Shown: positions 1 through 8,398 of the stretch, piece after piece
How the letters are laid out: each line of letters begins with the position of its first letter
How positions within the stretch are numbered: the first letter of the stretch is position 1
Source: Marinobacter sp. X15-166B
GTDB taxonomy: Bacteria > Pseudomonadota > Gammaproteobacteria > Pseudomonadales > Oleiphilaceae
NCBI RefSeq assembly: GCF_001752365.1
Contig: NZ_MEIY01000001.1
Location: 1,251,044-1,315,043 of the forward strand
Direction: 5' to 3'
DNA length: 64,000 nucleotides
Notes under the pieces: model-generated
Told to the model about the DNA's origin: nothing
What the model saw: the letters and a program-made list of their open reading frames with translations, nothing else
The model's database searches: none
Translations under genes and position numbers: made by a program

Positions 1-568
1 CGATCAGGTTCCGGTGAATCTTGTAAAGGGCGAGCAACACGGCGACGCCAACCGGGCGCGCAACCCCCAGGGCCTGGTGCCCAGCCTGGTCGTCGAGGAC
101 GGCCAGGTGCTCAACCAGTCGCTGGCGATCTGCGAGTACCTGAACGAGAAGCACCCTGAAAAGCCCCTGCTACCGGCCGACGCCGAAGGGCGGGTCCGGG
201 TGCGGTCATTGGCCCAGATCGTGGCCTGTGAAATTCACCCTCTCAATAACCTGCGGGTGCTTAAGTACCTGGTGGGGGAAATGAACGCGACCGAAGAGGC
301 CAAGCTGGCCTGGTATCGTCACTGGATCGCCGAGGGATTCACCGCCCTCGAGGCGATGCTGTCCCGTGAGGCCGGCAGTGGTGACTTCTGCCATGGGGAT
401 ACCCCTACCCTGGCAGACCTCTGTCTGGTGCCCCAGGTCTATAACGCGGAACGTTTCGAGTGTGACCTGACGCCCTACCCGCGCATCCAGGAAATTGCGA
501 CCAATTGTCGGGCGTTGCCCGCTTTTGCGCAGGCGGCACCGGAGGCGCAGACAGACGCGCCCCAGTAA
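1..568 (+). CDS. maiA: Maleylacetoacetate isomerase (zeta-class GST), 5' end outside window
   Basis: Catalyses glutathione-dependent isomerisation of maleylacetoacetate to fumarylacetoacetate in cytoplasmic tyrosine/homogentisate breakdown. The reading frame is open from base 2, so the true start lies left of the window and the GTG at 14 is internal. What is visible begins near the end of the thioredoxin-like domain: a P-S-L-V-V-E-D-G stretch, then the Q-S-L-A-I-C-E-Y-L glutathione-binding segment typical of zeta GSTs. The all-helical C-terminal domain follows, with the conserved H-P-L-N-N-L-R-V-L-K-Y-L and D-T-P-T-L-A-D-L-C-L-V-P-Q segments. The catalytic Ser/Cys motif is missing only because of the window edge. 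A strong terminator follows the stop. The family call is firm; the homogentisate role is inferred from the family. Confidence 0.9.
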   Translation, partial: DQVPVNLVKGEQHGDANRARNPQGLVPSLVVEDGQVLNQSLAICEYLNEKHPEKPLLPADAEGRVRVRSLAQIVACEIHPLNNLRVLKYLVGEMNATEEAKLAWYRHWIAEGFTALEAMLSREAGSGDFCHGDTPTLADLCLVPQVYNAERFECDLTPYPRIQEIATNCRALPAFAQAAPEAQTDAPQ

Positions 569-585
569 AAACGCTTTAAGGAAGC

Positions 586-632
586 GGGCACGGATTCCTG
601 GCACTAAGCCGGGAGACCGTGCCCTTTTTTTT
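586..632 (+). terminator. Rho-independent terminator after maiA
   Basis: Perfect 8-bp inverted repeat GGGCACGG (586-593) and CCGTGCCC (617-624), followed directly by eight T residues (625-632). It lies 18 bases after the maiA stop and fits termination of rightward transcription. Confidence 0.9.
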
Positions 633-700
633 GGATACTACGGTCCCGGAAAGCGACGCACGAACCGGGTCAAACGGAAGGGAAACAGGAAAGGGAAACA

Positions 701-728
701 CCCCGAAGATGACTCAGCGTCTTCGGGG
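701..728 (-). terminator. Hairpin at the end of the TRAP/SDR operon
   Basis: Perfect 9-bp inverted repeat CCCCGAAGA (701-709) and TCTTCGGGG (720-728) just past the stop of the leftward dctP copy. Read leftward it is followed by a T/C-rich stretch rather than a clean T tract, so it may be a weak intrinsic terminator or an mRNA 3'-end stabiliser. Confidence 0.55.
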
Positions 729-738
729 GTATGGCACC

Positions 739-1854
739 TCAGATGCCGTAGGTCTTTTCGTCGATCTGGACGAAAATTTCGTCATGAATCAGTTTCGTTA
801 GCGCATCAACGTTACTGCGGTCGATGTCGACCAGCAGCCCCTGCCACTTTTCCATCAACTTCAGGTATTCCTGTGCCACGTCGGTAGGGTCAGGGATACG
901 GCGCTCGACCTCGGTCCGTTTCGGGTAGGTTTCGACAATGTTGGCGCGAAACTCGGCGAGGGCATCGACTAGACTCTGATCCGGCTCATTGAATCGGGTA
1001 CCACGAGCCCGGGTTTTAGCCAGTGAATCGTTAACCTCAGCCTCGTAGTTAATTTGCTTCACGGCAATCGCCCGGGCGGTCACGTCCAGAATCAGACGAC
1101 GATTGTCGGGACCTATATCACGCCAAAAATCCTGGTTGTAGACATAGGTCATGCCCAGCGAGGTGCCCTGATCGAGCAGGGTCAAACTGCGCGCAACTTC
1201 CCCGAGTTTGGGGCCATTCTCAAGATTAGTCGCGTCCCCCAAGGTGCACTCAATCGAGCCCCGCTCAAGCCCCGAATAGATGTCGGTACTGGGGACTGAA
1301 ACGGGCACCGCCCCCAGCGAACTGATCCATTCATTTTGCGCCGTCCCCGCTGTGCGCACTTTTATACCGCGAATATCGTTGGTGCTGACCACATCCGACA
1401 TACACGCGGCCAGATAAACCGGGGTCGAATAGGCACCAAGGGTGACGGTGTTATGCTGCGCATACTCGCTCTGGAATCGCGGGTTAGTCATCGCCAATTC
1501 GGTGAACGCCAGCGCCGTCGCCATTGGGTCCGTGGCGGTGAAGGCCAGATCGTTGATCAGACCCGACAGAGGCAAGGCGGAGGGCGTATAGGCCGCGGCC
1601 ACTAGACCCAGCTGGGCCACACCATCTCCCACGCCGCTCAGTGTGGTTTTTGCGGGCACCAGCGCCCCAGACGTATACAGTTCAAAATCTACGCGGCCGT
1701 CGGTCGCTGATTTGATCGCCTCCAAGTAGGGCACATACGCGTATTCGGTCAGTACATGACTGGGCTCAAGCCAGGTGGTTGCCTGATAGTTAGTCGCTTG
1801 AGTGGCGGTGGCGAATGCCAGTAGTGAGACGGCGGAAAACACTGTTTTTCTCAT
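739..1854 (-). CDS. dctP: TRAP transporter solute-binding protein DctP, copy 1
   Basis: 371-residue periplasmic solute-binding protein of a TRAP transporter, which captures an organic acid and delivers it to the DctQM membrane complex. The N-terminus is a signal peptide (M-R-K-T then a hydrophobic stretch ending near A-T-Q-A). Family features include the segment G-I-K-V-R-T-A-G-T-A with the Arg that normally binds the substrate carboxylate, and the following P-S-T-D-I-Y-S-G-L-E-R-G helix. It is the last gene of the leftward operon, 127 bases after the flavoprotein and behind a hairpin. It is a clear paralogue of the dctP at 5369-6484, with the same length and long identical runs. The substrate is unknown. 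Confidence 0.88.
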   Translation of the reverse strand: MRKTVFSAVSLLAFATATQATNYQATTWLEPSHVLTEYAYVPYLEAIKSATDGRVDFELYTSGALVPAKTTLSGVGDGVAQLGLVAAAYTPSALPLSGLINDLAFTATDPMATALAFTELAMTNPRFQSEYAQHNTVTLGAYSTPVYLAACMSDVVSTNDIRGIKVRTAGTAQNEWISSLGAVPVSVPSTDIYSGLERGSIECTLGDATNLENGPKLGEVARSLTLLDQGTSLGMTYVYNQDFWRDIGPDNRRLILDVTARAIAVKQINYEAEVNDSLAKTRARGTRFNEPDQSLVDALAEFRANIVETYPKRTEVERRIPDPTDVAQEYLKLMEKWQGLLVDIDRSNVDALTKLIHDEIFVQIDEKTYGI

Positions 1855-1921
1855 TATATGATGCCTTTTTTAGAGTAAGCACGTAGTTGTTTTAATCATT
1901 TTTGATTAGCGAAATGCTACC

Positions 1922-1948
1922 GCTATGGCGCGTCAGACGCGTCATAGC
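1922..1948 (-). promoter_or_regulatory. Intercistronic hairpin between flavoprotein and dctP copy 1
   Basis: A 12-bp inverted repeat (1922-1933 with 1937-1948, one G:T-type mismatch, three-base loop) in the 127-base gap before dctP. No T tract follows, so an RNA-stability or processing element is likelier than a terminator. Such elements often set higher levels of a binding protein than of its operon partners; that role is inferred here. Confidence 0.5.
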
Positions 1949-1981
1949 TCAGTAGGTCCGCTTGGTATCCCCGTTTCTGCG

Positions 1982-3700
1982 TTAATTGCGCTCCTTTGCC
2001 GCCGTCTGACCGACGATATAGCCAAACGTCAGTGCGGGGCCCAGCGTAATTCCCGGCCCGGGATACGAACCCGACATGATCGAGTTCGCGTCGTTGCCAC
2101 AGGCGTACAGCCCGGGAATGACCTGACCCTGATAGTCCTTCACCTCGCCCTGTGCCGTGACATCGAGTCCCATGGAGGTGCCGATATCCCCCGCAAAAAT
2201 TTCGATCGCATAGAAGGGACCTTCCAGGGCTCTCAAACAGGGGTTGGGGGTGTTCTCTGGGTCGCCGAGATAGCGCTGATAGCTGGTCGAGCCTTTGCCG
2301 AACGCCGGGTCCTCGCCCCGCACCGCGGCGGCGTTGAACTCGGCCACCGTAGTGGCCAGTCCTTGGGGGGCAATCCCGCACTGGCTCGCCAGTCCTTCCA
2401 GAGTGGTATCGCGTTTCAGATAACCGCTGTCGATATGCTTGCCAATCCGCGCCGGATAGGCATGCGCGGCCCCCAGCCCGTAGAGACGCATAGCGCGCTG
2501 ATCGGCAATCAGCCAGGCCGAGTGTTGGCCACTGTCCATCAATTTAGCGATCAGGCCCTGCCCAAAGTCATGGTAGCTGGACGCTTCATTCACGAAGCGC
2601 TGGCCGTCATGACCGACCGCTATGACCCCGGGTTTGGCTCGATCCAAAAACAGATGCGGGAATGGCCGCACCGAGTCGTCTTTATTGCGCAGCAGCGACA
2701 CCGGCGTCCAGAAGCCGCCGTTGGTGTTGCTGTCGACGAAGGCCGCACCCACCGCTTCGGCCGCGTTGATGGCGCCTCCGGTGGACGCGGACGGCGACAT
2801 CGAGTAATGCGGCAGCCCGTGGCGGGCGTGTTCGAAAGTGACAGCGCGGCGGGCGGCATTTTGTGGGTAGCCGCCTGCGGACAGCACCACCCCGTGGCTT
2901 GCCTCGATGCGCCGTAGCCCCTTGGGCGTCTTGACCTCAGCGGCGTGCACCCGACCGTTCTCGTCCTGATCCAGTTTGATCAGCTCATGGTCGGTCAGCA
3001 CCGGGATGTTCAGTGTAAATACGGTTTCGGCCAGACAGCCGGAGACTGCCGCGCCCATCACCAGACGCGTATTGCGACGCCAGGTCAAGCGATCTAGGAC
3101 GTACTTGGCAATGGTTTTGGTGGCATAGACCGCCGATTCCAGCGACTTCGTCAAGCGCAGAAAGTGGAAAATGTCCGGCCGCCCCAAAGGCATGCCCCCC
3201 AGAATGGTGAAGTCGGCGATGGGCGGGCGCATCCGGTAGAGTTCTTTGCCCAGTTTTTTGCCGTCATAATCCAGCGCGTCCAGGACCCGGCCCCCTTCGG
3301 CCGCGCCCTCGGCGTCCGAATGGTAATCGGGAGACAGTTCGCGGTAGGACATTTTCAGCGCTGTCTTCTCATGGAAGAAACCGATCGCCTCCGGGCCCTT
3401 GGCGAGAAACGCATCCACCAGTTCGGCATTGAACCCGTCGCCGATCATATTCTGCAGGTACTGCCGGGCGGATTCGGGGGTGTCCTGCACCCCGTCGGCG
3501 GCGGCAATCGGGTTGCAAGGCACCCAGATGGCGCCCCCGGAGACGGCGGTGGAGCCTCCGAACACCCCGGCTTTTTCAATAATGACCGGTTTGAGCCCAT
3601 GATGGTGAGCGGATATGGCGGCGGCCATGCCGGCCGCGCCTGAGCCAACGACCAGAAGGTCGCAGCGCTCGGGCAGGTCGGGGCGATCAATTCGACGCAT
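1982..3700 (-). CDS. FAD-dependent dehydrogenase, 3-ketosteroid Δ1-dehydrogenase-like
   Basis: 572-residue flavoprotein of the FAD_binding_2 / KstD family, which introduces a double bond next to a ring ketone. The N-terminal dinucleotide motif G-S-G-A-A-G is at residues 19-24, with the ribose-binding Glu at 42. The C-terminal block G-L-Y-A-C-G-N ... Y-P-G-P-G (Tyr546, Gly550) matches the KstD segment that supplies the catalytic tyrosine and the glycine stabilising the enolate. I chose ATG 3700 because AAGAGG precedes it; the upstream SDR overlaps it by 14 bases, indicating translational coupling. There is no KshA/KshB or other recognisable steroid gene nearby, so the substrate may be another cyclic ketone. 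Fumarate-reductase-like activity is less likely. Confidence 0.82.
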   Translation of the reverse strand: MRRIDRPDLPERCDLLVVGSGAAGMAAAISAHHHGLKPVIIEKAGVFGGSTAVSGGAIWVPCNPIAAADGVQDTPESARQYLQNMIGDGFNAELVDAFLAKGPEAIGFFHEKTALKMSYRELSPDYHSDAEGAAEGGRVLDALDYDGKKLGKELYRMRPPIADFTILGGMPLGRPDIFHFLRLTKSLESAVYATKTIAKYVLDRLTWRRNTRLVMGAAVSGCLAETVFTLNIPVLTDHELIKLDQDENGRVHAAEVKTPKGLRRIEASHGVVLSAGGYPQNAARRAVTFEHARHGLPHYSMSPSASTGGAINAAEAVGAAFVDSNTNGGFWTPVSLLRNKDDSVRPFPHLFLDRAKPGVIAVGHDGQRFVNEASSYHDFGQGLIAKLMDSGQHSAWLIADQRAMRLYGLGAAHAYPARIGKHIDSGYLKRDTTLEGLASQCGIAPQGLATTVAEFNAAAVRGEDPAFGKGSTSYQRYLGDPENTPNPCLRALEGPFYAIEIFAGDIGTSMGLDVTAQGEVKDYQGQVIPGLYACGNDANSIMSGSYPGPGITLGPALTFGYIVGQTAAKERN

Positions 3701-4478
3701 GAATGGCCTCTTCACGTGGATATCGACCCATCGCCCAGCCACCGTCTACCGCCAACACCTGACCGGTGATAAAGGCGGCTTCTTCCGACGCCAGGAAGCG
3801 CACCGCGCGCGCAACATCATCGGGTTGACCGGCCCGTCGCAGGGGCGCGCCTTCGATCATCACTTGGCGACGCCAGGCCTCGGTGCGAATACGCTCGGCT
3901 GTTAGCGGGGTTTCGATGAGCCCGGGGGCCACGGCGTTCACACGGATGCCGTTGGGGCCGAAGTCATTGGCCATCTGCCGGGTCAGCCCGATGACGGCCG
4001 CCTTGGAGGCGGAATAGCCACACGAATTCTGGGCGCCGATCTCTCCGAAGATGGACGCAGTGTTGACGATGGAGCCCCCGCCCGACTGCATCATGCGAGT
4101 AACCGCCCAACGGGACAGCCGAAACAGACCCAACACGTTGATCTCGTAAAAGCGGGTGAAATCTTCGTCGCTGGTATCCACGGCGTGGGCACCCCGTGCC
4201 ACACCCGCGTTGTTGACCAGAATATCGACCTGCAACCCTATTTCGTCGAGGGCGGCTTCGATCTGCTGCGGCAGGGTTTCGTCCGTCACATCCCCTTGGA
4301 CGGCGATCACTCCCGGGTGGGCCTCAGCCATCGCATCGATCCCCGTGTTGTCCCGGTCCACTGCGACAACGCGGGCACCTACCGCCAGCAGGGCTTCACT
4401 GATGGCCGCGCCTATGCCTTGTCCCGCGCCGGTCACAATGGCGGTACGGTCCGACAGGTCTTTGAGTTGAAGCTTCAT
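3687..4478 (-). CDS. Short-chain dehydrogenase/reductase (SDR), operon copy A
   Basis: 263-residue classical SDR, predicted to oxidise or reduce a hydroxyl/keto group with NAD(P). The cofactor motif T-G-A-G-Q-G-I-G is at residues 16-23, N-N-A-G at 89-92, and the catalytic Ser142, Tyr155 and Lys159 (Y-S-A-S-K) are all present. An Asp at the end of the second strand (V-A-V-D-R) suggests NAD preference. The ATG at 4478 is preceded by AAGGAG at good spacing, better than the adjacent GTG. Its end overlaps the flavoprotein start and it follows SDR B by 10 bases, so it is an internal operon gene. The substrate is unknown; a ring alcohol in the same pathway as the flavoprotein is the natural guess. 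Confidence 0.88.
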   Translation of the reverse strand: MKLQLKDLSDRTAIVTGAGQGIGAAISEALLAVGARVVAVDRDNTGIDAMAEAHPGVIAVQGDVTDETLPQQIEAALDEIGLQVDILVNNAGVARGAHAVDTSDEDFTRFYEINVLGLFRLSRWAVTRMMQSGGGSIVNTASIFGEIGAQNSCGYSASKAAVIGLTRQMANDFGPNGIRVNAVAPGLIETPLTAERIRTEAWRRQVMIEGAPLRRAGQPDDVARAVRFLASEEAAFITGQVLAVDGGWAMGRYPREEAIHASN

Positions 4479-4488
4479 CACAATCTCC

Positions 4489-5226
4489 TTAAAAGGTTGC
4501 AGAACCGCCTACCGAACGGCCACCATCCACCACCAGAATCTGGCCGGTGATGTAGTCAGCACGAGCATCGACAAAAAAGGCAACCGCGTGCGCAATATGC
4601 TCAGGGGTTCCGAGCTTTCCGGTTGGTTGTTGAACGCGCAGCCCCTCAAGTCCCTCCGCGCGCTCCAGCAGCATGTCGGTCGCAATGACACCGGGGGCAA
4701 TAGCGTTCACGGTGATGTGGTTCTCCGCCAGTTCAAGGGCCAGAGCTTTGGTGAGGCCCACCACACCGGCTTTTGACGCCACGTAATGGGCGCAGTTGCG
4801 GGCCCCGAACGCAGCGCGGGAGGCCAGATTCACGATGCGTCCCCCCTCCGGCAAAACCCGCGACGCCTGCTGACAAAGGGTGAACATGGCCACCAGATTG
4901 ACCTCGTTCATGGTGCGCAGGTCATCGGTGGTCAGTTCGTCGAAATCACGGGTGTTGAAAATGCCCGCGTTGTTCACCAGCACGCGCAGATTTTCCGTTT
5001 CGCTGATGAGTGCCTGTGTGTCCGCTTCGTTGGTGATGTCCATGACGACTGCACGTGCGGTGTAACCGGCGTCGGTCAGCAGGCGCACCGTTTCCTGAGC
5101 GCATTCGGCGGTCCGGTCGACCACAACTATGTCATGGCCCTCCAGGGCCAATCGCTGGGCGACCGCACGGCCAATGCCGGAGCCTGCGCCGGTCACAATG
5201 GCGGTCGATGGGGGTAAATCTGGCAT
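4489..5226 (-). CDS. Short-chain dehydrogenase/reductase (SDR), operon copy B
   Basis: 245-residue classical SDR. T-G-A-G-S-G-I-G at residues 12-19, N-N-A-G at 85-88 and the catalytic set Ser136, Tyr148, Lys152 (Y-V-A-S-K) are intact. V-V-V-D-R after the second strand again points to NAD. A longer in-frame extension is open to 5394, but homology begins at the ATG at 5226, which is chosen. The gene lies 142 bases after dctP copy 2 and 10 bases before SDR A. The two SDRs are related but clearly different proteins, so they probably act on different steps or stereoisomers. Confidence 0.87.
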   Translation of the reverse strand: MPDLPPSTAIVTGAGSGIGRAVAQRLALEGHDIVVVDRTAECAQETVRLLTDAGYTARAVVMDITNEADTQALISETENLRVLVNNAGIFNTRDFDELTTDDLRTMNEVNLVAMFTLCQQASRVLPEGGRIVNLASRAAFGARNCAHYVASKAGVVGLTKALALELAENHITVNAIAPGVIATDMLLERAEGLEGLRVQQPTGKLGTPEHIAHAVAFFVDARADYITGQILVVDGGRSVGGSATF

Positions 5227-5368
5227 GATGTCTTCGCCTTTGATTGTCGTTGTCGCTCCCGCTGGCCCGCGAACACCGTGTCCGGGGGGGCAAAAGGAGA
5301 GCTGGGGCTGAATCTGGAGTCTAAATCGGTCCCCCTTGGGCGTGAGCGTACCCACGGAGCCCGGTGGC

Positions 5369-6484
5369 TCAAAGTCCGTAGCTGTGTTCGTCAATTTTGT
5401 CGAATATTTCTCGATGCATCAGGTTCGCGACCGCCTCGACGTCATTGCGGTCAACATCGTCCAGCAGGTCCTTCCACTTTTGTTCCAGTGTCAGGTACTC
5501 CTGCGCCACGTCACTCGGGTCAGCGATGCGACGTTCTTTGGCCGTGCGCTGAGGTGTTGTTGCCAGGGTTTGGGTGCGGAACGCGTCCAACGCATCGACC
5601 AGACTCTGGTCCGGCTGGTTGACGCTCACGCCGCGAGCCCGGGTCTTCTTCAGGGACGCCTCGACCTGCGTCTCATAGTTGATTTGCTTCACCGCAATCG
5701 CTTTGGCGGTGACATCCAGAATCCGGCGACGATTCTCGGCGCCGATGTCTCTCCAGAAATCCTGATTGAACACGTAGGACATGCCAATCGCTGTGCCCTG
5801 ATCCAGCATGGTCAGGCTGCGAACTACCTCGCCGAGTTTGGGGCCATTTTCCAGATTGGTCGCGTCCAGCAGGGTGCAGTCTACCGAGCCACGCTCGAGA
5901 CCGGAGTAGATGTCGGTGCTGGGCACTGCCACGGGCACCGCGTCCAGCGAACTTATCCATTCGTTTTGTGCCGTCCCTGCGGTGCGCACTTTCTTACCAC
6001 GAATGTCGTCGGTGCTGAGCACATCCGACATACAGGCAATCAGGTACACCGGCGTCGAGTAGGCCCCCAGCGTTACCGTATTATGCTGGGTGTATTCTCG
6101 CTGGAAACGTTCGTTGGTCATGGACAATTCGGTGAAGGCGATGGCCGTCGCCAGGGCATCGGTGGCCGCGAATGCAAGATCCATAACCATCCCCGACAAG
6201 GGCAATTCAGACGGGGTGTAAGCCGCAGCCACCAGGCCGAGCTGGGCCACACCATCGCCCACGCTGCCCAGAGTGGTGCGCGCGGGCACCAGAGCCCCCG
6301 AAGTGTACAATTCGAAATTCACATCGTTTTCGGTGGCGGTTTGGATGTCCTCTAGATAGGGGACATAACCGTATTCGGTGAGCACATGGCCGGGCGTCAG
6401 CCAGGTAGTGGCTTGGTAGGTGGCGGCCTGAGAAAACGTTGTGATCGCGAGCAACGAGATGGCGGACAACAGTTTTGTTTTCAT
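5369..6484 (-). CDS. dctP: TRAP transporter solute-binding protein DctP, copy 2
   Basis: 371-residue periplasmic TRAP binding protein with an N-terminal signal peptide (M-K-T-K-L-L then a hydrophobic run to S-Q-A). It shares with copy 1 the T-A-G-T-A-Q-N-E-W-I-S-S-L segment, the S-T-D-I-Y-S-G-L-E-R-G helix and the A-V-K-Q-I-N-Y motif. A strong Shine-Dalgarno GAGGAG lies just before the ATG. It follows dctM by 63 bases, the usual place for the cognate binding protein, so this copy is the likelier default partner of DctQM. Two binding proteins for one membrane pair suggests two substrates or two affinity ranges; that is inference. Confidence 0.9.
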   Translation of the reverse strand: MKTKLLSAISLLAITTFSQAATYQATTWLTPGHVLTEYGYVPYLEDIQTATENDVNFELYTSGALVPARTTLGSVGDGVAQLGLVAAAYTPSELPLSGMVMDLAFAATDALATAIAFTELSMTNERFQREYTQHNTVTLGAYSTPVYLIACMSDVLSTDDIRGKKVRTAGTAQNEWISSLDAVPVAVPSTDIYSGLERGSVDCTLLDATNLENGPKLGEVVRSLTMLDQGTAIGMSYVFNQDFWRDIGAENRRRILDVTAKAIAVKQINYETQVEASLKKTRARGVSVNQPDQSLVDALDAFRTQTLATTPQRTAKERRIADPSDVAQEYLTLEQKWKDLLDDVDRNDVEAVANLMHREIFDKIDEHSYGL

Positions 6485-6547
6485 TGTTTGACTCCTCTGG
6501 TTAGTAAGCAGTATGCGATTTCGAATTGTTGGGTAACGAATCTGTCG

Positions 6548-7846
6548 TTACATCAAACCGGGTAGCCACAGGGTAATCATCGGGAACATCAGCAGGAGAG
6601 CGAGAGTGATCAGATCAATCACCACAAACCAGCTGACGCCTCTGAAAATTTCGCCCAGCCGGACCTGATTACCCAAAGCGGACTTGATGACGAAAACGTT
6701 CATGCCCATGGGCGGGGTCATCAATCCGATTTCCAGCAGTTTCACCACAATGATGGCGAACCAGATCAAGTTGACGTCGTGAGCCCCCAGCAGTGGCCCT
6801 AGAATAGGCAGGGTCAACAGCATGATGGAGATCGACTCCAGAAACGCGCCCAGAACCACCAGCAGCACACAGATCAGCAGCAACAATTGCCAGGTTTCAA
6901 ACCCGACGAAGGCACCGATCACCCAGTCCGGGATGGTGGCCAGGCCGATAAAGCGGGAAAACAGCGCCGCCCCCAACACCACGATGAAAATCTCAGCGGA
7001 TGCCGCTGCCGTGCTGATCGCAGTTTTTTTGAGGATGGCGAAGCTCATCTGCCGACGCAGCAGCGCAAGCAACAGGGCGAGGAACGCGCCGGCGGCACCC
7101 GCCTCAGTGGGCGTGACGATACCCGTAAAGATGCCTCCCATGACCGCTGCAATGAGCAGGGGCAAGGGCCACGCATCGGCGATCAGCGCGCGTTTTTCCT
7201 CTGCGCTGACATCGAACTTGGTCTTGGGGGCGAGATCAGGGTTGATGATGCAGCGGACAGTGATCAACGCGATGAACATAACCGCGGTCAGAATACCGGG
7301 AATAATGCCGGCAATGAACAGCGCATTAATCGGAGTATTGAGGATGATCCCGAATACGATCATCAGCACCGACGGCGGAATCAACGCGCCCAGCGTGCCC
7401 GCGGCAGCGACACTGCCGGTCGCCAGTCCCTTGTTGTAGCCCGCGTTCAGCATCTCCGGAGAGGAGATGCGGGAAAACGCTGCGGCCGTAGCCACGGACG
7501 ACCCCGAGGCCGAAGCAAACAAACCGGCCCCGACCACAGTGGAGGAGGCGAGCCCTCCCGGCAACCAGTTCAACAACACGCGTGCGGCCCCAAACAGCCC
7601 CCGCGACAGTCCGGCCTCGACGGCGATGAAGCTCATCAACAAAAACATGGGGATAGCCGACAGATTCCAATCCCCGATCAGGTTGTAGGGGATTGCGCGG
7701 GTCACCCCCGCGGCGACATTCCAGCCCATCATGACCCAAATGCCGAAAAACGCCGTAGCACCCATCGCCGCGCCGATCGGCACACGAATTCCGATTAACC
7801 CGAGGACAATGGCGATACCAATAAAACCTATTTCGATGCGTTCCAT
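6548..7846 (-). CDS. dctM: TRAP transporter large permease DctM
   Basis: 432-residue inner-membrane protein with about a dozen hydrophobic segments, the ion-coupled translocation subunit of a TRAP transporter. Family signatures include A-T-A-A-A-F-S-R-I and the G-A-L-I-P-P-S segment in the first half, and the second-half stretch L-M-T-P-P-M-G-M-N-V-F-V. The frame is open further upstream to 7906 but that part overlaps dctQ and has no homology, so ATG 7846 is used. It follows dctQ by 10 bases, in the standard Q-M-P order. Confidence 0.92.
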   Translation of the reverse strand: MERIEIGFIGIAIVLGLIGIRVPIGAAMGATAFFGIWVMMGWNVAAGVTRAIPYNLIGDWNLSAIPMFLLMSFIAVEAGLSRGLFGAARVLLNWLPGGLASSTVVGAGLFASASGSSVATAAAFSRISSPEMLNAGYNKGLATGSVAAAGTLGALIPPSVLMIVFGIILNTPINALFIAGIIPGILTAVMFIALITVRCIINPDLAPKTKFDVSAEEKRALIADAWPLPLLIAAVMGGIFTGIVTPTEAGAAGAFLALLLALLRRQMSFAILKKTAISTAAASAEIFIVVLGAALFSRFIGLATIPDWVIGAFVGFETWQLLLLICVLLVVLGAFLESISIMLLTLPILGPLLGAHDVNLIWFAIIVVKLLEIGLMTPPMGMNVFVIKSALGNQVRLGEIFRGVSWFVVIDLITLALLLMFPMITLWLPGLM

Positions 7847-7856
7847 GATACGCCCT

Positions 7857-8357
7857 TCACAGTTCGTGCGATTGTTCGTGACCGTTACTATTTGGGTCGC
7901 GGCCAAAAATTTTGAAAATCAGGACCAGGCATGCGACGGCCAACCCTAGGGGCAGGAGAAATTTGGCAGGCCAAATCGTGATTCGCCACAGGCCGTCCAC
8001 CGTCTCGCTGACCCGGTACGCGCGCTGGGCCATTTCCCATGACAACCACCCGAAACCAACATAAAACACCAGGGTCACGATCTGTCCGATCTTGCGCATC
8101 AATCGCTGTGCGACGGGGCCCACATGGTCGTAAACCAGGTCTACGGAGATCGCGGTGCCGCGCGCCTCCACGTAAGCCAGCGAAAGGAACACTGTCGCAA
8201 TCATGTAATAATTCGCGACCACCTCGGCGGTGCTTGGAACTGGCTGGTTAAAGAGGTATTTCCCCAAAACGTCGGCCATGATGTGGACCATCATCAGCGC
8301 CACCGCCGTTCCGGCCAACACACCCAGCACATGCGTAAGATATCTAATGCCGTTCAT
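7857..8357 (-). CDS. dctQ: TRAP transporter small permease DctQ
   Basis: 166-residue inner-membrane protein with four predicted transmembrane helices, the size and topology of DctQ, which forms the membrane complex with DctM. The A-D-V-L-G-K-Y-L-F-N-Q-P-V-P segment after the first helix is typical of the family. It sits between SDR C (41 bases upstream) and dctM. Small permeases diverge quickly; the call rests on topology, size and position as much as on motifs. Confidence 0.88.
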   Translation of the reverse strand: MNGIRYLTHVLGVLAGTAVALMMVHIMADVLGKYLFNQPVPSTAEVVANYYMIATVFLSLAYVEARGTAISVDLVYDHVGPVAQRLMRKIGQIVTLVFYVGFGWLSWEMAQRAYRVSETVDGLWRITIWPAKFLLPLGLAVACLVLIFKIFGRDPNSNGHEQSHEL

Positions 8358-8398
8358 AGTTGTTTCTCCCGTTCACACAGCAGAATGAGCGCTTGGCC